From Actinomycetota bacterium (GTDB lineage Bacteria > Actinomycetota > Acidimicrobiia > Acidimicrobiales > Ilumatobacteraceae): 54,090 nt of DNA. Position 1 is the stretch's first letter. Each line of letters begins with the position of its first letter. Positions 14,611 through 23,759 of the stretch are shown here, piece by piece. The DNA lies in the NCBI GenBank assembly GCA_963169665.1, contig CAUJET010000006.1, positions 1 through 54,090 on the forward strand, in the 5' to 3' direction. A program made the position numbers and the translations under genes. The notes beneath the pieces were generated by a model. The model was given only the letters and a program-made list of their open reading frames with translations. It ran no database searches and had not been told where the DNA came from.

Positions 14611-17600
14611 ACGTGCAGAACGGACCGACAGACGTCGCTGGCGTCGCATCCGTCGCGCCCGTCGTCGCCGCATCGCCGCGGACGCCACGGGGTGTCGCCG
14701 CGGGTTCCGGCTACCTCCTGTTCGCATGGGTGGCGTCGCTCGGTATGGCCCGACTCACCGGCGCGGTGCCCGTCGTCATCATCCTCGGCGCCGGCCTCGT
14801 CGGCGGCCTGGCCGGCGCCGTCACCGGCTGGTGGCGACTCGGCCGCATCCGCTCGCTGTCGCTGACACTGCACGCCGCCTCGATCACGGCCGGCGACACG
14901 GCACACCTCGTCGTACGCACCGACGGCACGCTCTCGCACCCGGTGCACATACGGGTGCTCGACCGGGGCGAACCGGTCGCGGACGGCTGGTCGACCGACG
15001 GTGTGCTCGACACCACGGCGACACTGCCCCGACGCGGGATCGTCGATCGATTGGACGTGCAGGTGTCATCCGGCGGCGGCGCCGGGATCGTCTGGTGGCG
15101 TCGACGATTCGTCGCCGCGATCGATCCCGTGGTCGTGGCACCTCGTTCGGGTGGGCCCGGCGCGACGATCGAGACGGATACCCAACCCACCGGCGTCACC
15201 GCCGAGGCTGCCGCAGCCGGTGGGCGAGCCGCCGACGGCGAACTCGACGGCGTGCGGCGATGGCGCGACGGCGACGGCGACCACGCGGTCCACTGGCCCA
15301 CCTCGCTGCGCACCGGCACCCTGTCGGTGTTCGACCACCGGCGCGCGTCGGACGCCAGATGGGTGGTACGCGCCACCCCGCCGACCCGTATCGACCCCGA
15401 CACCCGAGAGGCCCGGGACGCCGAGGCCGGACGCGTCCGTTGGGCCCTGGAGGAGGGCCGCCGTCGGGGCGCCGCCGTCAGCGCAGCAGTGGGCGACGGC
15501 GAGCCGACCGAGCTGCACGACCTGGGTGCGATCGCCCGGTGGTGCGCCACCTGCCTCCCCGAACCGCCACCGCCGCCCGCGACGAGCCGATGGCGCCGCG
15601 AGATCCGCCGGACGCTCGCCGAGCCGGACGAGACACTCGGCACGGCGGCGAGGTGGTCGGTCGCACTCGCGTCGATCCTCTCGCTCACCATGCTCAATGG
15701 TGCGCTCGACTCGTCGCCGGTCACCCTCGCCGCGCTCATCGGCGGCAGCCTCCTCACCGCGGCGATGACCACCGGTGGCACCAGCCACCGATCGCTGGAG
15801 ACGCTCGTCCAACTGCTCGTGGCGGCCTTCACCGTCGCTGGACTGATCGCGATCACCGTGTCGGTGTCGAACGCGGACGATCTCCTGTCGGTGATCCGCG
15901 GCCCGCTGCCACAGGTACTCATGCTCCTCGTCGTGCTCCACGGGTTCGAGTGCACGAATCGCCGAGCGGCCCGCGCGTCGCTCGCGTTCGGCGCCGTGGT
16001 CGCGGCATACGCCTCCGGCCAACGGATCGACCCGGCCCTGCCCTGGTGGCTGGCCGCCTGGGGCATCACCTGGATGCTCACCCTCAGGGCGATCGGCACC
16101 GCACCCGAACAGCGACCCGAACAGCGACCCGACCGTGCGGCCGGATCCCCTCGCCGCACCGCCCGACGCTCCGGTCGTCGCCTGGCGGCGACGGCCGCAG
16201 CGATCGGCGCCGGGGCGGCGGCCACCGTCGCGTTGCTCGCCGCGGTCCCCGTGCCCGACGGCCCGGCGCGGCTGGGCCTGCCATCGTCGATGGAGACGAC
16301 TCGACGCTCCGACTCGTCATCGGGATTCGCCGGGGCCGACGGCGCCGACACGGTCACCTCCGGCACCCGCGACAGCGACAGTCGGGCGGGCAGCGTCGGC
16401 GGATACCCGGGCTTCGACCACGAGATCGACACGGCGATGCGCGGTCCGCTGGGCGACGAGATCGTCATGCGCGTGCGGGCGCCCGAAGCCGACTTCTGGC
16501 GCGGCCAGACCTTCGCCACCTTCGACGGCCGCACCTGGCAGGTGCTCGACGACGTCGGGTACACGGCGGAAGGCCCCGACATCTCGATCGAACCCGCCTT
16601 CGGCGACCACGACCTCTCGCGCCTCGTGCCGACCGAGGAGTTCGTGCAGACCTTCTACGTCGAGGTCGACCAACCGAACCTGCTGTTCGCCGCCTACCGG
16701 CCCGACCGGGTGGTGTTCGACGGCGACGTCTCCATCCGCTCCGACGGTGCGCTGCGCACCGACCTCGTCCTCACCGCCGGATCGATCTACACCGTCGTGT
16801 CGCAGCGACCGATCGTCGACGCCACGTCGCTCGCGCGCCAGGGCCACATCGCCGAACGTCTGACGCAGGCAGGCCGCGACGCATTCGTCATGTACCTGGA
16901 GGTACCCGACACCACGACGGCCCGCACGGTTCAGCTCGCCGATCAGCTCGCCGCCGAGGCGACCAACTCCTACGAGGTGGTCCGCAACATGGAGGCGTGG
17001 ATCGACGCCAACGTCCGCTACGACCTCGATGCACCCGTGCCACCCGAGGGCGTCGACGCGGTCGACGACCTGCTGTTCGGTTCACAGCTCGGGTTCTGCG
17101 AGCAGATCGCCTCGGCACTCGCCGTCATGCTCCGCACCCAAGGCGTGCCGACCCGGCTGGCGACCGGCTACGTGCCCGGTGAACGCGACCGCGTGACCGG
17201 CGTGTTCGAGGTGCGTGCCAGCGACGCCCACGCCTGGGTGGAGGTCTGGTTCCCCGAGACCGGCTGGCAGGCGTTCGACCCGACCGCCGACGTGCCGCTC
17301 GCCGGTGAGTCGACCCGCAACTCCGTCGGCGGCGATCTCGTGCGTTCCGTCTCCGACACGGTGGGCCGACTGTTCCGTGACCACGGTCGCGCCGTCGCCA
17401 TCGTCGCCCTGCTCGGCCTCCTCGTGGGCGTCCTCGCCACGGTGCTCGTGCGCACGATCGCGGCCCGCCGCCACCGCAGCAGGCGCGGTCGCTGGGGTCT
17501 GCTGCAGGATCGCCTGGCGGCGGCCGCCGCGGCGCGGGGCATCGACGAGGTGTGCACGAACCCCGAGCTGGCACGGCGATGGTCGGCCGCCGACCCGCCA

Positions 17601-17741
17601 CGGGCCGACGTCGCGACGCGCCTCGCCGAACAGCTCGACCGGGTGGCGTTCGACCCGGACTGGATCGACGACGACGAGGCGTTCACCCGCGCACTCATGA
17701 TGGCGGACGCACTCGAGCGACGGCCCGACCGCATTCGCTGA
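14607..17741 (+). CDS. DUF58-TgpA transglutaminase fusion, membrane protein
   Basis: 1,044 residues joining two proteins that are usually separate. An N-terminal TM hairpin (about 33-75) and a DUF58 domain (about 80-320) with VRRWRDGDGDHAVHWPT, the family's R.Y..GD..R.IHW block in altered form, precede a second set of five or more TM helices (about 355-500) of DUF3488/TgpA type, another TM (about 530-550), then an external transglutaminase-like domain with catalytic Cys831 (GFCEQIAS), His875 (DAHAWVEV) and Asp891 (FDPT). A last TM (about 925-945) leads to a DUF4129-like cytoplasmic tail. The intact triad suggests peptidase or transglutaminase activity at the outer face. Partner of the adjacent MoxR. 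Start 14607 overlaps the mini-ORF stop. Confidence 0.88.
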   Translation: MNVQNGPTDVAGVASVAPVVAASPRTPRGVAAGSGYLLFAWVASLGMARLTGAVPVVIILGAGLVGGLAGAVTGWWRLGRIRSLSLTLHAASITAGDTAHLVVRTDGTLSHPVHIRVLDRGEPVADGWSTDGVLDTTATLPRRGIVDRLDVQVSSGGGAGIVWWRRRFVAAIDPVVVAPRSGGPGATIETDTQPTGVTAEAAAAGGRAADGELDGVRRWRDGDGDHAVHWPTSLRTGTLSVFDHRRASDARWVVRATPPTRIDPDTREARDAEAGRVRWALEEGRRRGAAVSAAVGDGEPTELHDLGAIARWCATCLPEPPPPPATSRWRREIRRTLAEPDETLGTAARWSVALASILSLTMLNGALDSSPVTLAALIGGSLLTAAMTTGGTSHRSLETLVQLLVAAFTVAGLIAITVSVSNADDLLSVIRGPLPQVLMLLVVLHGFECTNRRAARASLAFGAVVAAYASGQRIDPALPWWLAAWGITWMLTLRAIGTAPEQRPEQRPDRAAGSPRRTARRSGRRLAATAAAIGAGAAATVALLAAVPVPDGPARLGLPSSMETTRRSDSSSGFAGADGADTVTSGTRDSDSRAGSVGGYPGFDHEIDTAMRGPLGDEIVMRVRAPEADFWRGQTFATFDGRTWQVLDDVGYTAEGPDISIEPAFGDHDLSRLVPTEEFVQTFYVEVDQPNLLFAAYRPDRVVFDGDVSIRSDGALRTDLVLTAGSIYTVVSQRPIVDATSLARQGHIAERLTQAGRDAFVMYLEVPDTTTARTVQLADQLAAEATNSYEVVRNMEAWIDANVRYDLDAPVPPEGVDAVDDLLFGSQLGFCEQIASALAVMLRTQGVPTRLATGYVPGERDRVTGVFEVRASDAHAWVEVWFPETGWQAFDPTADVPLAGESTRNSVGGDLVRSVSDTVGRLFRDHGRAVAIVALLGLLVGVLATVLVRTIAARRHRSRRGRWGLLQDRLAAAAAARGIDEVCTNPELARRWSAADPPRADVATRLAEQLDRVAFDPDWIDDDEAFTRALMMADALERRPDRIR

Positions 17742-17752
17742 CCTGGGTCGGC

Positions 17753-17767
17753 GGCACGGGTCGTGCC
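17753..17767. terminator. Short hairpin between convergent genes
   Basis: GGCACG-GGT-CGTGCC, a perfect 6-bp stem with 3-nt loop, between the fusion gene stop and the recR stop. Confidence 0.5.
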
Positions 17768-17781
17768 CGCACCGCTGCCGA

Positions 17782-18387
17782 TCAGGCGGACAGGTCGCGT
17801 CGGCCCTCGAGCGCTCGCCCGAGGGTGAGCTCATCGGCGTACTCGAGATCGCCACCCACGGGCAGTCCGCTGGCGATGCGGGTGACGCGGACGCCGAACG
17901 GCTGCAGCATGCGCGCGAGGTACATCGCGGTGACCTCGCCCTCGGTGTTCGGGTTCGTGCAGAGGATCACCTCGGTGATGCCCTCCGGCTCGATCCGGGC
18001 GAACAGCTCCTTCACCTTCAGCTGCTCGGGTCCGATGCCCTCCAGCGGGCTCATGGCCCCCAGCAGCACGTGGTACCGCCCGCGGAACTCGCCCGTGCGT
18101 TCGATTGCGACGATGTCGCGGGCCTCCTCCACCACGCACACCGTCGACGCGTCACGTCGGTCGTCGGCGCAGATCGGGCACAGCTCGGCATCGGCGATGT
18201 TCCAGCACCGCTCGCAGAAGCGCACCTTCGCCTTGGCCTCGGTGAGCGCGTGCGCGAGCCGGGCGACGTCGTCGGTGGGCACCTTCAGGAGGTGGAAGGC
18301 GATCCGTTGCGCCGACTTCGGGCCGATGCCGGGCAGCCGACCGAGCTCGTCGATCAGCACCTGGACCGGCATGGTGTAGGAGGCCAT
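17782..18387 (-). CDS. recR: Recombination protein RecR
   Basis: 201 residues, full length. Order of features: helix-hairpin-helix [17 protein letters not shown] (about 18-34), a four-Cys zinc finger (CERCWNI...CPIC, about 58-75), then the Toprim domain with [21 protein letters not shown] (acidic Toprim motif) and a C-terminal [18 protein letters not shown]alker-like end. RecR works with RecO/RecF to load RecA at gaps. The ATG overlaps the dnaX stop by one base (TGATG), so it is translated by coupling, the classical dnaX-recR arrangement (the small ybaB gene that often lies between is absent). Confidence 0.96.
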   Translation of the reverse strand: MASYTMPVQVLIDELGRLPGIGPKSAQRIAFHLLKVPTDDVARLAHALTEAKAKVRFCERCWNIADAELCPICADDRRDASTVCVVEEARDIVAIERTGEFRGRYHVLLGAMSPLEGIGPEQLKVKELFARIEPEGITEVILCTNPNTEGEVTAMYLARMLQPFGVRVTRIASGLPVGGDLEYADELTLGRALEGRRDLSA

Positions 18388-20393
18388 CAGTGGCGCTCGT
18401 CCATGAGCTCGGAACCGGGGAACGCCTGGGCGAGCCGGTCGATGGGCGACACCACCGAGTCGGGCGGGGCGTCGACGAGATCGTTGAGATCGATGTCCTC
18501 GTCAGCGGGCGGCGGGCCCGATGGGTGCAGCGCCACGACCGTGGCCGACGGGCCGGCGTCGAGCCCGTAGGTGGGGCCGCGGGAGCCGTCGGCCGGACCG
18601 CGGGCGTCGCGAGCATCACGCACGTCGTCGCGAGCATCGCGTGGGTCGTGGTCGTCGTGGTCGTCGGATCTCGCCGAGGCGTCGGTGACGACCACCACCC
18701 GCACGGGGGCGCCGACGACCTCGGCCGCGACCCGTTCGACCTCGGCCCGGTGCTGCTCGCACTTCGTGCGGTGAGCGTCGTTGGGGGCACCGAGGGTGAG
18801 GGCGCCGTCGCGCACGCCGAGCACCTTCGGCACGGAGTAGATGGCGCGAACGAGCGGCTTGAGTGCCGGCACGATCTCGCCCCACCGGGCCACGGCCTGG
18901 TCGGCACCACCGGCACCGCTCGATGCCGCGGGTGCCGCGGGTGCCGCGGGTGCAGCCGGTCGCGGGGTGGGCGCGTCGGCCGCCGGGCGAGCGGGCGGTG
19001 CTGCAGGCGCCGGGTCGGCAGGGACCGCCGGTGCATCGGTCGACGGCTGGTCGCGCACCGGCTCGGGGGCCGACGTCGGGACGGATCGGGCCGCAGGCGG
19101 CGCGGCCGCCGGAGTGGCGGGAGCTGCGGGGGGTGCGGGCGCTGCCGGGGTCGGATCGACATCGGGCACCGAGGCCAGGTTCGGCCGGGCCATCGGGCCC
19201 GTGGCGTCGCGGCGGGCGCGGGCGCCGAGCGGCACCCGGCCGGTGGCGGGGTCGACCGGCGTGGGTGCGGCAGCGGCCGGGCGGGGCCCGCCCTCGGCGA
19301 GTGCCTTCTCGAGTCGGTCGATGCGATCCATCAGCGCACCGATGTCGTTCGACGCGGCCTGATGCGTGAGCTGCACGAGCGCGACCTCGAGCAGCAGGCG
19401 CGGATCGGGCGCGTGGCGCATCTCGACGAGGATCTCGCCGAGCCGTTCCATCGCCTTCACGACCTTGCCTGCCCCGAGGCGACCCGCCTGCTCGGCCACG
19501 ACGACCGCACGCGAATCGGGCAGGGCCACCAGCTCGGGCGCCATCAGCGACAGGAAGCAGTCGCGCAGGTACCGGACCACGTCCTCGGTGAGCGAGCGCG
19601 GGTCGCGCCCCTGCTGGACGGCGAAGGCGACCGCGGTGAGCGCCCGACCCGGATCGAGCTCGACCAGCGACTCGACGAACTCGTCGTACTGCACCACCTC
19701 GAGGTCGTCGCCGCCGGTGCTCGCCACGAGTTCGAGCGCGCTCAGCGTGTCGCGGGCCGACCCGCCACCTTGTTCGAGCGCCGACATGATCGCCGCCTCG
19801 CTCACCTGCAGCCCGGCGTCCTCGGCCACCCAGCGGATGTGCTGCTCGAGCTCGTCCATCGGCAACAGGTGGAACCGGAGATGCTGCGTGCGGCTGCGGA
19901 TGGTGTCGCTGACCTTCTGCGGATCGGTGGTCGCGAGCACGAACACCACGTGCGGCGGCGGCTCCTCGAGCGTCTTCAGCAGGGCCGCCTCCGCCGCCTT
20001 GGAGAGCATGTGGACCTCGTCGAGGATGTACACCTTGTGCCGCCCGGGCGTGCCGAGGGAGGCCTTCTCGATGAGGTCGCGCATCGCGTCGACGCCGTTG
20101 TTGCTCGCCGCGTCGAGCTCGTGCACGTCGTAGCTGGTGCCCCGCTCGACCGCCAGGCACGAGTCGCACTCGCAGCACGGCTCGCCTTCGACCGGGCGTT
20201 CGCAGTTGAGGACCTTGGCGAGGATGCGCGCCGAGGTGGTCTTGCCCGTGCCGCGCGGGCCGGAGAAGAGGTAGGCCTGGCCCTCGCGGTGGTTGATGAC
20301 CGCATTGCGAAGCGCACGCACGATGTGCTCCTGCCCACGCACCTCGCTGAAGCGGCGGGGGCGGTAGCGGCGGTAGAGCGCTTGGGTGGCCAT
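18387..20393 (-). CDS. dnaX: DNA polymerase III subunit gamma/tau
   Basis: 668 residues. AAA+ clamp-loader domain with [17 protein letters not shown] at the start, Walker [17 protein letters not shown] (about 47-62), a four-Cys zinc site (CERP...CCECDSC), Walker [11 protein letters not shown] and sensor-1 ATTDPQKV with the SRT..R arginine finger. Domain III runs to about residue 370. A long Ala/Pro-rich linker (about 380-520) leads to a C-terminal tau-like domain (about 520-600) and an acidic end. The ATG at 20393 rather than an upstream codon is supported by TAGGCT 7 nt before it and by homologues starting at MA.QALYR. No slippery A-rich frameshift site is evident, so gamma may not be made by frameshifting. 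Confidence 0.96.
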   Translation of the reverse strand: MATQALYRRYRPRRFSEVRGQEHIVRALRNAVINHREGQAYLFSGPRGTGKTTSARILAKVLNCERPVEGEPCCECDSCLAVERGTSYDVHELDAASNNGVDAMRDLIEKASLGTPGRHKVYILDEVHMLSKAAEAALLKTLEEPPPHVVFVLATTDPQKVSDTIRSRTQHLRFHLLPMDELEQHIRWVAEDAGLQVSEAAIMSALEQGGGSARDTLSALELVASTGGDDLEVVQYDEFVESLVELDPGRALTAVAFAVQQGRDPRSLTEDVVRYLRDCFLSLMAPELVALPDSRAVVVAEQAGRLGAGKVVKAMERLGEILVEMRHAPDPRLLLEVALVQLTHQAASNDIGALMDRIDRLEKALAEGGPRPAAAAPTPVDPATGRVPLGARARRDATGPMARPNLASVPDVDPTPAAPAPPAAPATPAAAPPAARSVPTSAPEPVRDQPSTDAPAVPADPAPAAPPARPAADAPTPRPAAPAAPAAPAASSGAGGADQAVARWGEIVPALKPLVRAIYSVPKVLGVRDGALTLGAPNDAHRTKCEQHRAEVERVAAEVVGAPVRVVVVTDASARSDDHDDHDPRDARDDVRDARDARGPADGSRGPTYGLDAGPSATVVALHPSGPPPADEDIDLNDLVDAPPDSVVSPIDRLAQAFPGSELMDERH

Positions 20394-20400
20394 CGGGGGG

Positions 20401-20406
20401 AGCCTA
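20401..20406 (-). promoter_or_regulatory. -10 hexamer TAGGCT of dnaX (leaderless)
   Basis: On the minus strand TAGGCT is followed by 7 nt and the ATG at 20393. Confidence 0.55.
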
Positions 20407-20707
20407 CCCAACGGGTGTCCGAGCGCTCCCGGCGTCGCCCGGCCGATCGGGTCCACGGCGCATGGGGACCGGCGTCACCCGAACCCCTTCACCCGAACCC
20501 CATCACCCGAAGCCGTTCACCCGAACGCGGGTTCAAGGGTTGCTCGACGCGGGCCGATGATGACGGACGGTCCTGTCCGCGGTTCGACGTCGCGCCCGGT
20601 GACGTCCCCGCGGCTGCATGCCCCCTGCATGCGGCACCCGGGTGGTCACCGGTCAGCGCGAGGTCAGCTCGTACGATCGGACCGCTCGTTGATCAGGGAG
20701 GAACAAC
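20407..20707. other. Intergenic region between divergent dnaX and a lipoprotein gene
   Basis: Contains the 14-bp repeat array at 20476-20531 and a TACGAT box near 20672 that could drive the lipoprotein gene through a ~30-nt leader. No supported gene. Confidence 0.5.
20476..20531. repeat. 14-bp tandem repeat, four copies
   Basis: CACCCGAA begins at 20476, 20490, 20504 and 20518, an exact 14-bp period; the second halves vary (CCCCTT, CCCCAT, GCCGTT, CGCGGG). An iteron-like array in the divergent dnaX/lipoprotein promoter region. Confidence 0.75.
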
Positions 20708-21745
20708 ATGCGCACACGTTCGATCACGGCCTTCGTGGCCGCTGTCTCGCTGGCACTCGTCGCCTGCGGCGGAGGCGACGGAGGTGGTTCGCTCTCCGAG
20801 GACGACTTCGTCGACGAGCTCGCCGACATCTGCGGCGACGTCTCCAAGGATCTCGATCGCATCGAGTTCCCGGCCGACGAGGACTACGAGGCCTTCGCCA
20901 AGGATGTGCTGGAGGTCTACCAGGACGCCCTCGGCCGCCTGGGGGAGATCAACGCCCCGGAGTCGCTCGCGAAGGACTACGAGGACTTCATCGCCGTGCT
21001 CGAGGACCAGGTCGACGAGATCGAGCAGCTCGGCAAGGCGTCCGACGGCGACGAGGCGCTGCAGTCGTTCGACCAGATGACCAAGCTGAGCGACGAGCAG
21101 TCCGAGATCGCCCAGGACCTGGACGTCGCCGAGTGCGACCCGAACGACGGCGCGGACACGGCCACCACCGTCGCCGAGACGACGCCCGCGACCACACCGG
21201 CCACGACCGCGGCCCCGATCGCGCTGCCGACCACCGTGGTACCGGTCGTCCCGGAGACCACGCCCGCCACGGCCCCCGCCACGGCCCCCGTCACCGAACC
21301 GCCCGCCGGGCCCCGGTTCGAGATCCTCGACCTGACCGCCCGGTTCATCGCGCCCGACGGCTTCTACCTCGAGGCCGGCACGCCCACGCAGGGCACTCTC
21401 GACCTCATCGCCTCCATGCCGGAGCTGAACGAGAAGCTGCTGTCGATCGGCGTCGCGACGCTCAAGGATTCGTCCGACAACAGCGACGTGGCCGACATCT
21501 GGCTCGGCATCTCGCGCACCGACAGCATGCCGGTCGACTGGAAGACGCTCGACTGCCCCGATGGTGGCGACCTCCGCGAGTCCGGCGACGGCATCCTCGG
21601 CATCGTCTGCCTCGGTGCGCTCGATTCGCCGGTGTGGGAGATCTTCACCGCGACCGATGCCGACGTGGGCATCTCGGTGTACACGTTGCTGCCGGACGTG
21701 CCGGGCGACCTCGTCGCCGACGCGTTCCTCGCCGCCAACCCCTGA
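20708..21745 (+). CDS. Lipoprotein with helical N-domain and Thr/Pro linker
   Basis: 345 residues, no family recognised. Signal peptide with lipobox LALVAC places the mature Cys near residue 20. A Gly-rich spacer is followed by an acidic helical domain (about 30-140), a Thr/Ala/Pro linker (about 150-200, typical of cell-surface spacers) and a C-terminal alpha/beta domain (about 205-345) with two Cys residues (LDCPDGGD, GIVCLG) that may pair. A strong GGGAGGA site lies 6 nt before the ATG. The stop codon forms the first unit of an eight-copy 13-bp repeat. It is probably displayed on the membrane exterior; the role is unknown. Confidence 0.75.
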   Translation: MRTRSITAFVAAVSLALVACGGGDGGGSLSEDDFVDELADICGDVSKDLDRIEFPADEDYEAFAKDVLEVYQDALGRLGEINAPESLAKDYEDFIAVLEDQVDEIEQLGKASDGDEALQSFDQMTKLSDEQSEIAQDLDVAECDPNDGADTATTVAETTPATTPATTAAPIALPTTVVPVVPETTPATAPATAPVTEPPAGPRFEILDLTARFIAPDGFYLEAGTPTQGTLDLIASMPELNEKLLSIGVATLKDSSDNSDVADIWLGISRTDSMPVDWKTLDCPDGGDLRESGDGILGIVCLGALDSPVWEIFTATDADVGISVYTLLPDVPGDLVADAFLAANP

Positions 21746-21844
21746 TCCGCCCAGCTGATCTGGACGGCTGATCTGGACGGCTGATCTGGACAGCTGATCT
21801 GGACGGCTGATCCGGACGGCTGAACCCGCTGGCTGATCCGGCCA
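21741..21844. repeat. 13-bp tandem repeat, eight copies, starting on a stop codon
   Basis: Eight consecutive units of exactly 13 bp: CCTGATCCGCCCA, then GCTGATCTGGACG at 21754 and 21767, with variants at 21780, 21793, 21806, 21819 and 21832. The TGA in the first unit (21743-21745) is the stop of the lipoprotein gene. Each unit keeps CTGA. Confidence 0.9.
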
Positions 21845-21916
21845 CCGACTCCGGTGCGGGCGGGGGTGAGACCCCCGCCCGCCCACGGACCCGAGTAGCG
21901 TTGGCACACCACCGCC

Positions 21917-23743
21917 ATGGGTTCCGCCACCTCGTCCATCTTCCGCGCCCGCCGCCTCGCCACCTGGCTGCTGCTGGCGCTCGCCACCGTCGCCGCATTC
22001 GCTGCGGTCACGTCCATCGGCGCGCCCGTGGCCCTGGCCGACAACACCCTCGTGAGCTCGAGCCCCGCGAACAACGACACGCTGGCGGCCTCGCCCACCT
22101 CCATGACCTTCACGTTCGCCGAGCCGCTCGGCCCCACGAACGTCCCCATCGCCACCTGCAACGGCGAGGTCTTCCCCGTCGGCGACCCGTCCCTCAGCGC
22201 CGATCGGCTCACGGCGACCGTGCCGGTCCCGAACCCGTTCCCCAAGGGCACGTGCAACGTCGTCATGAACGTGAGTGCGCCCGACAGCTCCGCCAACGGC
22301 GCGGTCGGCATCACCTTCACCGTCACCGCCGACGCCGCCGTGGTCGTCACTGCGGCGCCCACCGCCGACACCACCGGCACCATCGGCACCATCGGCACCA
22401 TCGGCACCGAGGGCGAGGGACCCGCGGTCACGGCGGCCACCCTCGCACCGAGCGTCGATCCGGTGACCGGCGAGGTGACCGGCGGAGCGGCCGAGACCGA
22501 CCCCAACCGGGTGGGCGGACCGCTCGGCCTCGCACGACTCGTCGCCGCCCTCTCGCTGGCGGTGCTCTTCGGCTCGCTGATCCTGATCGTCGTCGCCTGG
22601 CCGGAGGGCGTCGAGTACATCCTGACGGTGCGGTTCCTGCGCACCACCTGGGCCGTCGCCATCTTCTCCTCGGTGTGCGTAGCGATCCTGCTCACCGCCC
22701 AGACCACGGGCGCATCGGTGGGCGCCTCGCTCAGTCCGACGGCGTGGATCGACCTGAAGGACTCGGCGCCCGGCCTCGCTGCCCTCGCCCGCGTCGCGCT
22801 CGCCGGCGGTTGCGGCTGGGTGATCGTCCGCCCCGAGCGGTGCCTCGAGCAGCAGTCGCAGATGCTGGCCCTCGGCATCCCGGCGCTCGCGGTCGCCACG
22901 TTCGGATTCAGCCGGTCGGGCGGCGACATGGCCCTCGTCGGCTACGCGGCCGGCGTGATCCACGCACTCGCGATGGCGGTCTGGCTCGGTGGCGTGGTCC
23001 TGCTCACCCGCGTCGTGCTGGCCGGACCCGGAGAGGACGACCTCGTTCATGCCGTCCGCGGGTTCAGCCGCCTCTCCACCCCTGCGCTGCTGCTCACCGT
23101 GATCACCGGCGCGATCCAGACGTGGCGCCTCGACCGCGGCGCACTGTTCGACACCTCGCACGGCCGCGTGCTCCTGGTGAAGGCCCTCGCGGTCGGGGTC
23201 ATGGTCTTCGTCGGACTCGCCACGCGCCAGTTCGTGTCCACCCGGCTGCGCAAGGCCGACTCGATGACGGCGCCGATGGCGTCACGTCTGCGACGAGCGA
23301 CGGGTGTCGAGGCGGCGGGCGGCATGTTCGTGCTGCTGCTCACCGCCTGGCTGCTGTCGTTCACCCCCGCCGGTCTCGTCGACACCGGCGACGGCATCGA
23401 CTACGCGTACGACCAGGGCCGCTTCGTGATGGAGGACGCCGGCGCCGACCTCACGGTGTTCCTCACCGGTGGCGTGGGGGCGAACGGCGTGCGGGTGGAG
23501 ATCGACGTCCCGGCGACCGGCGTCAGCGCGGTCCAGATCACCTTCCGTCCGCCCGACGACACCATCGCGCCCACGGTGATCCTCACCCTGCCGCCCGAGG
23601 CCACCGGTTCCGACGCCGGCGCCGCCGTGCTGCCGCAGGCCGAAGGGGTGCCCCTGCTGATGGCCGGCATCTGGACGCTCGAGGTGTCGGTCACCACCAG
23701 CACCGGCACCCAGACGTTGCAGAAGACCTTCAACGTCGAGTGA
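21917..23743 (+). CDS. CopC-CopD copper-resistance-type fusion
   Basis: 608 residues. Signal peptide (1-41, cleavage after VALA), CopC-like beta domain (about 42-140: LVSSSPANNDTL...TFTFAEPL), a Thr/Gly-rich linker with three GTI repeats, then a CopD membrane domain with about eight TM helices (about 205-500) and a C-terminal extracytoplasmic beta domain (about 505-608). Family members import or buffer copper. The mature N-terminus here is Asp-Asn, whereas CopC proteins use an N-terminal His as Cu(II) ligand; the CopC site may not bind Cu(II). Histidines in the TM part (VIHALAMAVWLG) remain. No ribosome site is clear; the 13-bp repeat array lies just upstream. Confidence 0.83.
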   Translation: MGSATSSIFRARRLATWLLLALATVAAFAAVTSIGAPVALADNTLVSSSPANNDTLAASPTSMTFTFAEPLGPTNVPIATCNGEVFPVGDPSLSADRLTATVPVPNPFPKGTCNVVMNVSAPDSSANGAVGITFTVTADAAVVVTAAPTADTTGTIGTIGTIGTEGEGPAVTAATLAPSVDPVTGEVTGGAAETDPNRVGGPLGLARLVAALSLAVLFGSLILIVVAWPEGVEYILTVRFLRTTWAVAIFSSVCVAILLTAQTTGASVGASLSPTAWIDLKDSAPGLAALARVALAGGCGWVIVRPERCLEQQSQMLALGIPALAVATFGFSRSGGDMALVGYAAGVIHALAMAVWLGGVVLLTRVVLAGPGEDDLVHAVRGFSRLSTPALLLTVITGAIQTWRLDRGALFDTSHGRVLLVKALAVGVMVFVGLATRQFVSTRLRKADSMTAPMASRLRRATGVEAAGGMFVLLLTAWLLSFTPAGLVDTGDGIDYAYDQGRFVMEDAGADLTVFLTGGVGANGVRVEIDVPATGVSAVQITFRPPDDTIAPTVILTLPPEATGSDAGAAVLPQAEGVPLLMAGIWTLEVSVTTSTGTQTLQKTFNVE

Positions 23744-23759
23744 CGCGCCGGCGTCGTCG

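Noticed and set aside
14711..16582. 623-codon minus-strand frame opposite the DUF58-TgpA gene
   Set aside because: Ser/Pro/Arg-rich shadow; the plus strand has recognisable domains and catalytic triad.
18387..20393. Programmed frameshift site in dnaX
   Set aside because: No A-rich or other classic slippery heptamer with a following stem could be identified.
18390..21080. 896-codon plus-strand frame opposite dnaX
   Set aside because: Antisense of dnaX, which has all clamp-loader motifs.
21741..21844. CRISPR array
   Set aside because: Repeats are contiguous 13-mers with no spacers and no cas genes nearby.
20693..23161. 822-codon minus-strand frame over the lipoprotein and copC-copD genes
   Set aside because: Shadow frame; low-complexity Gly/Arg composition and it runs through the 13-bp repeats.
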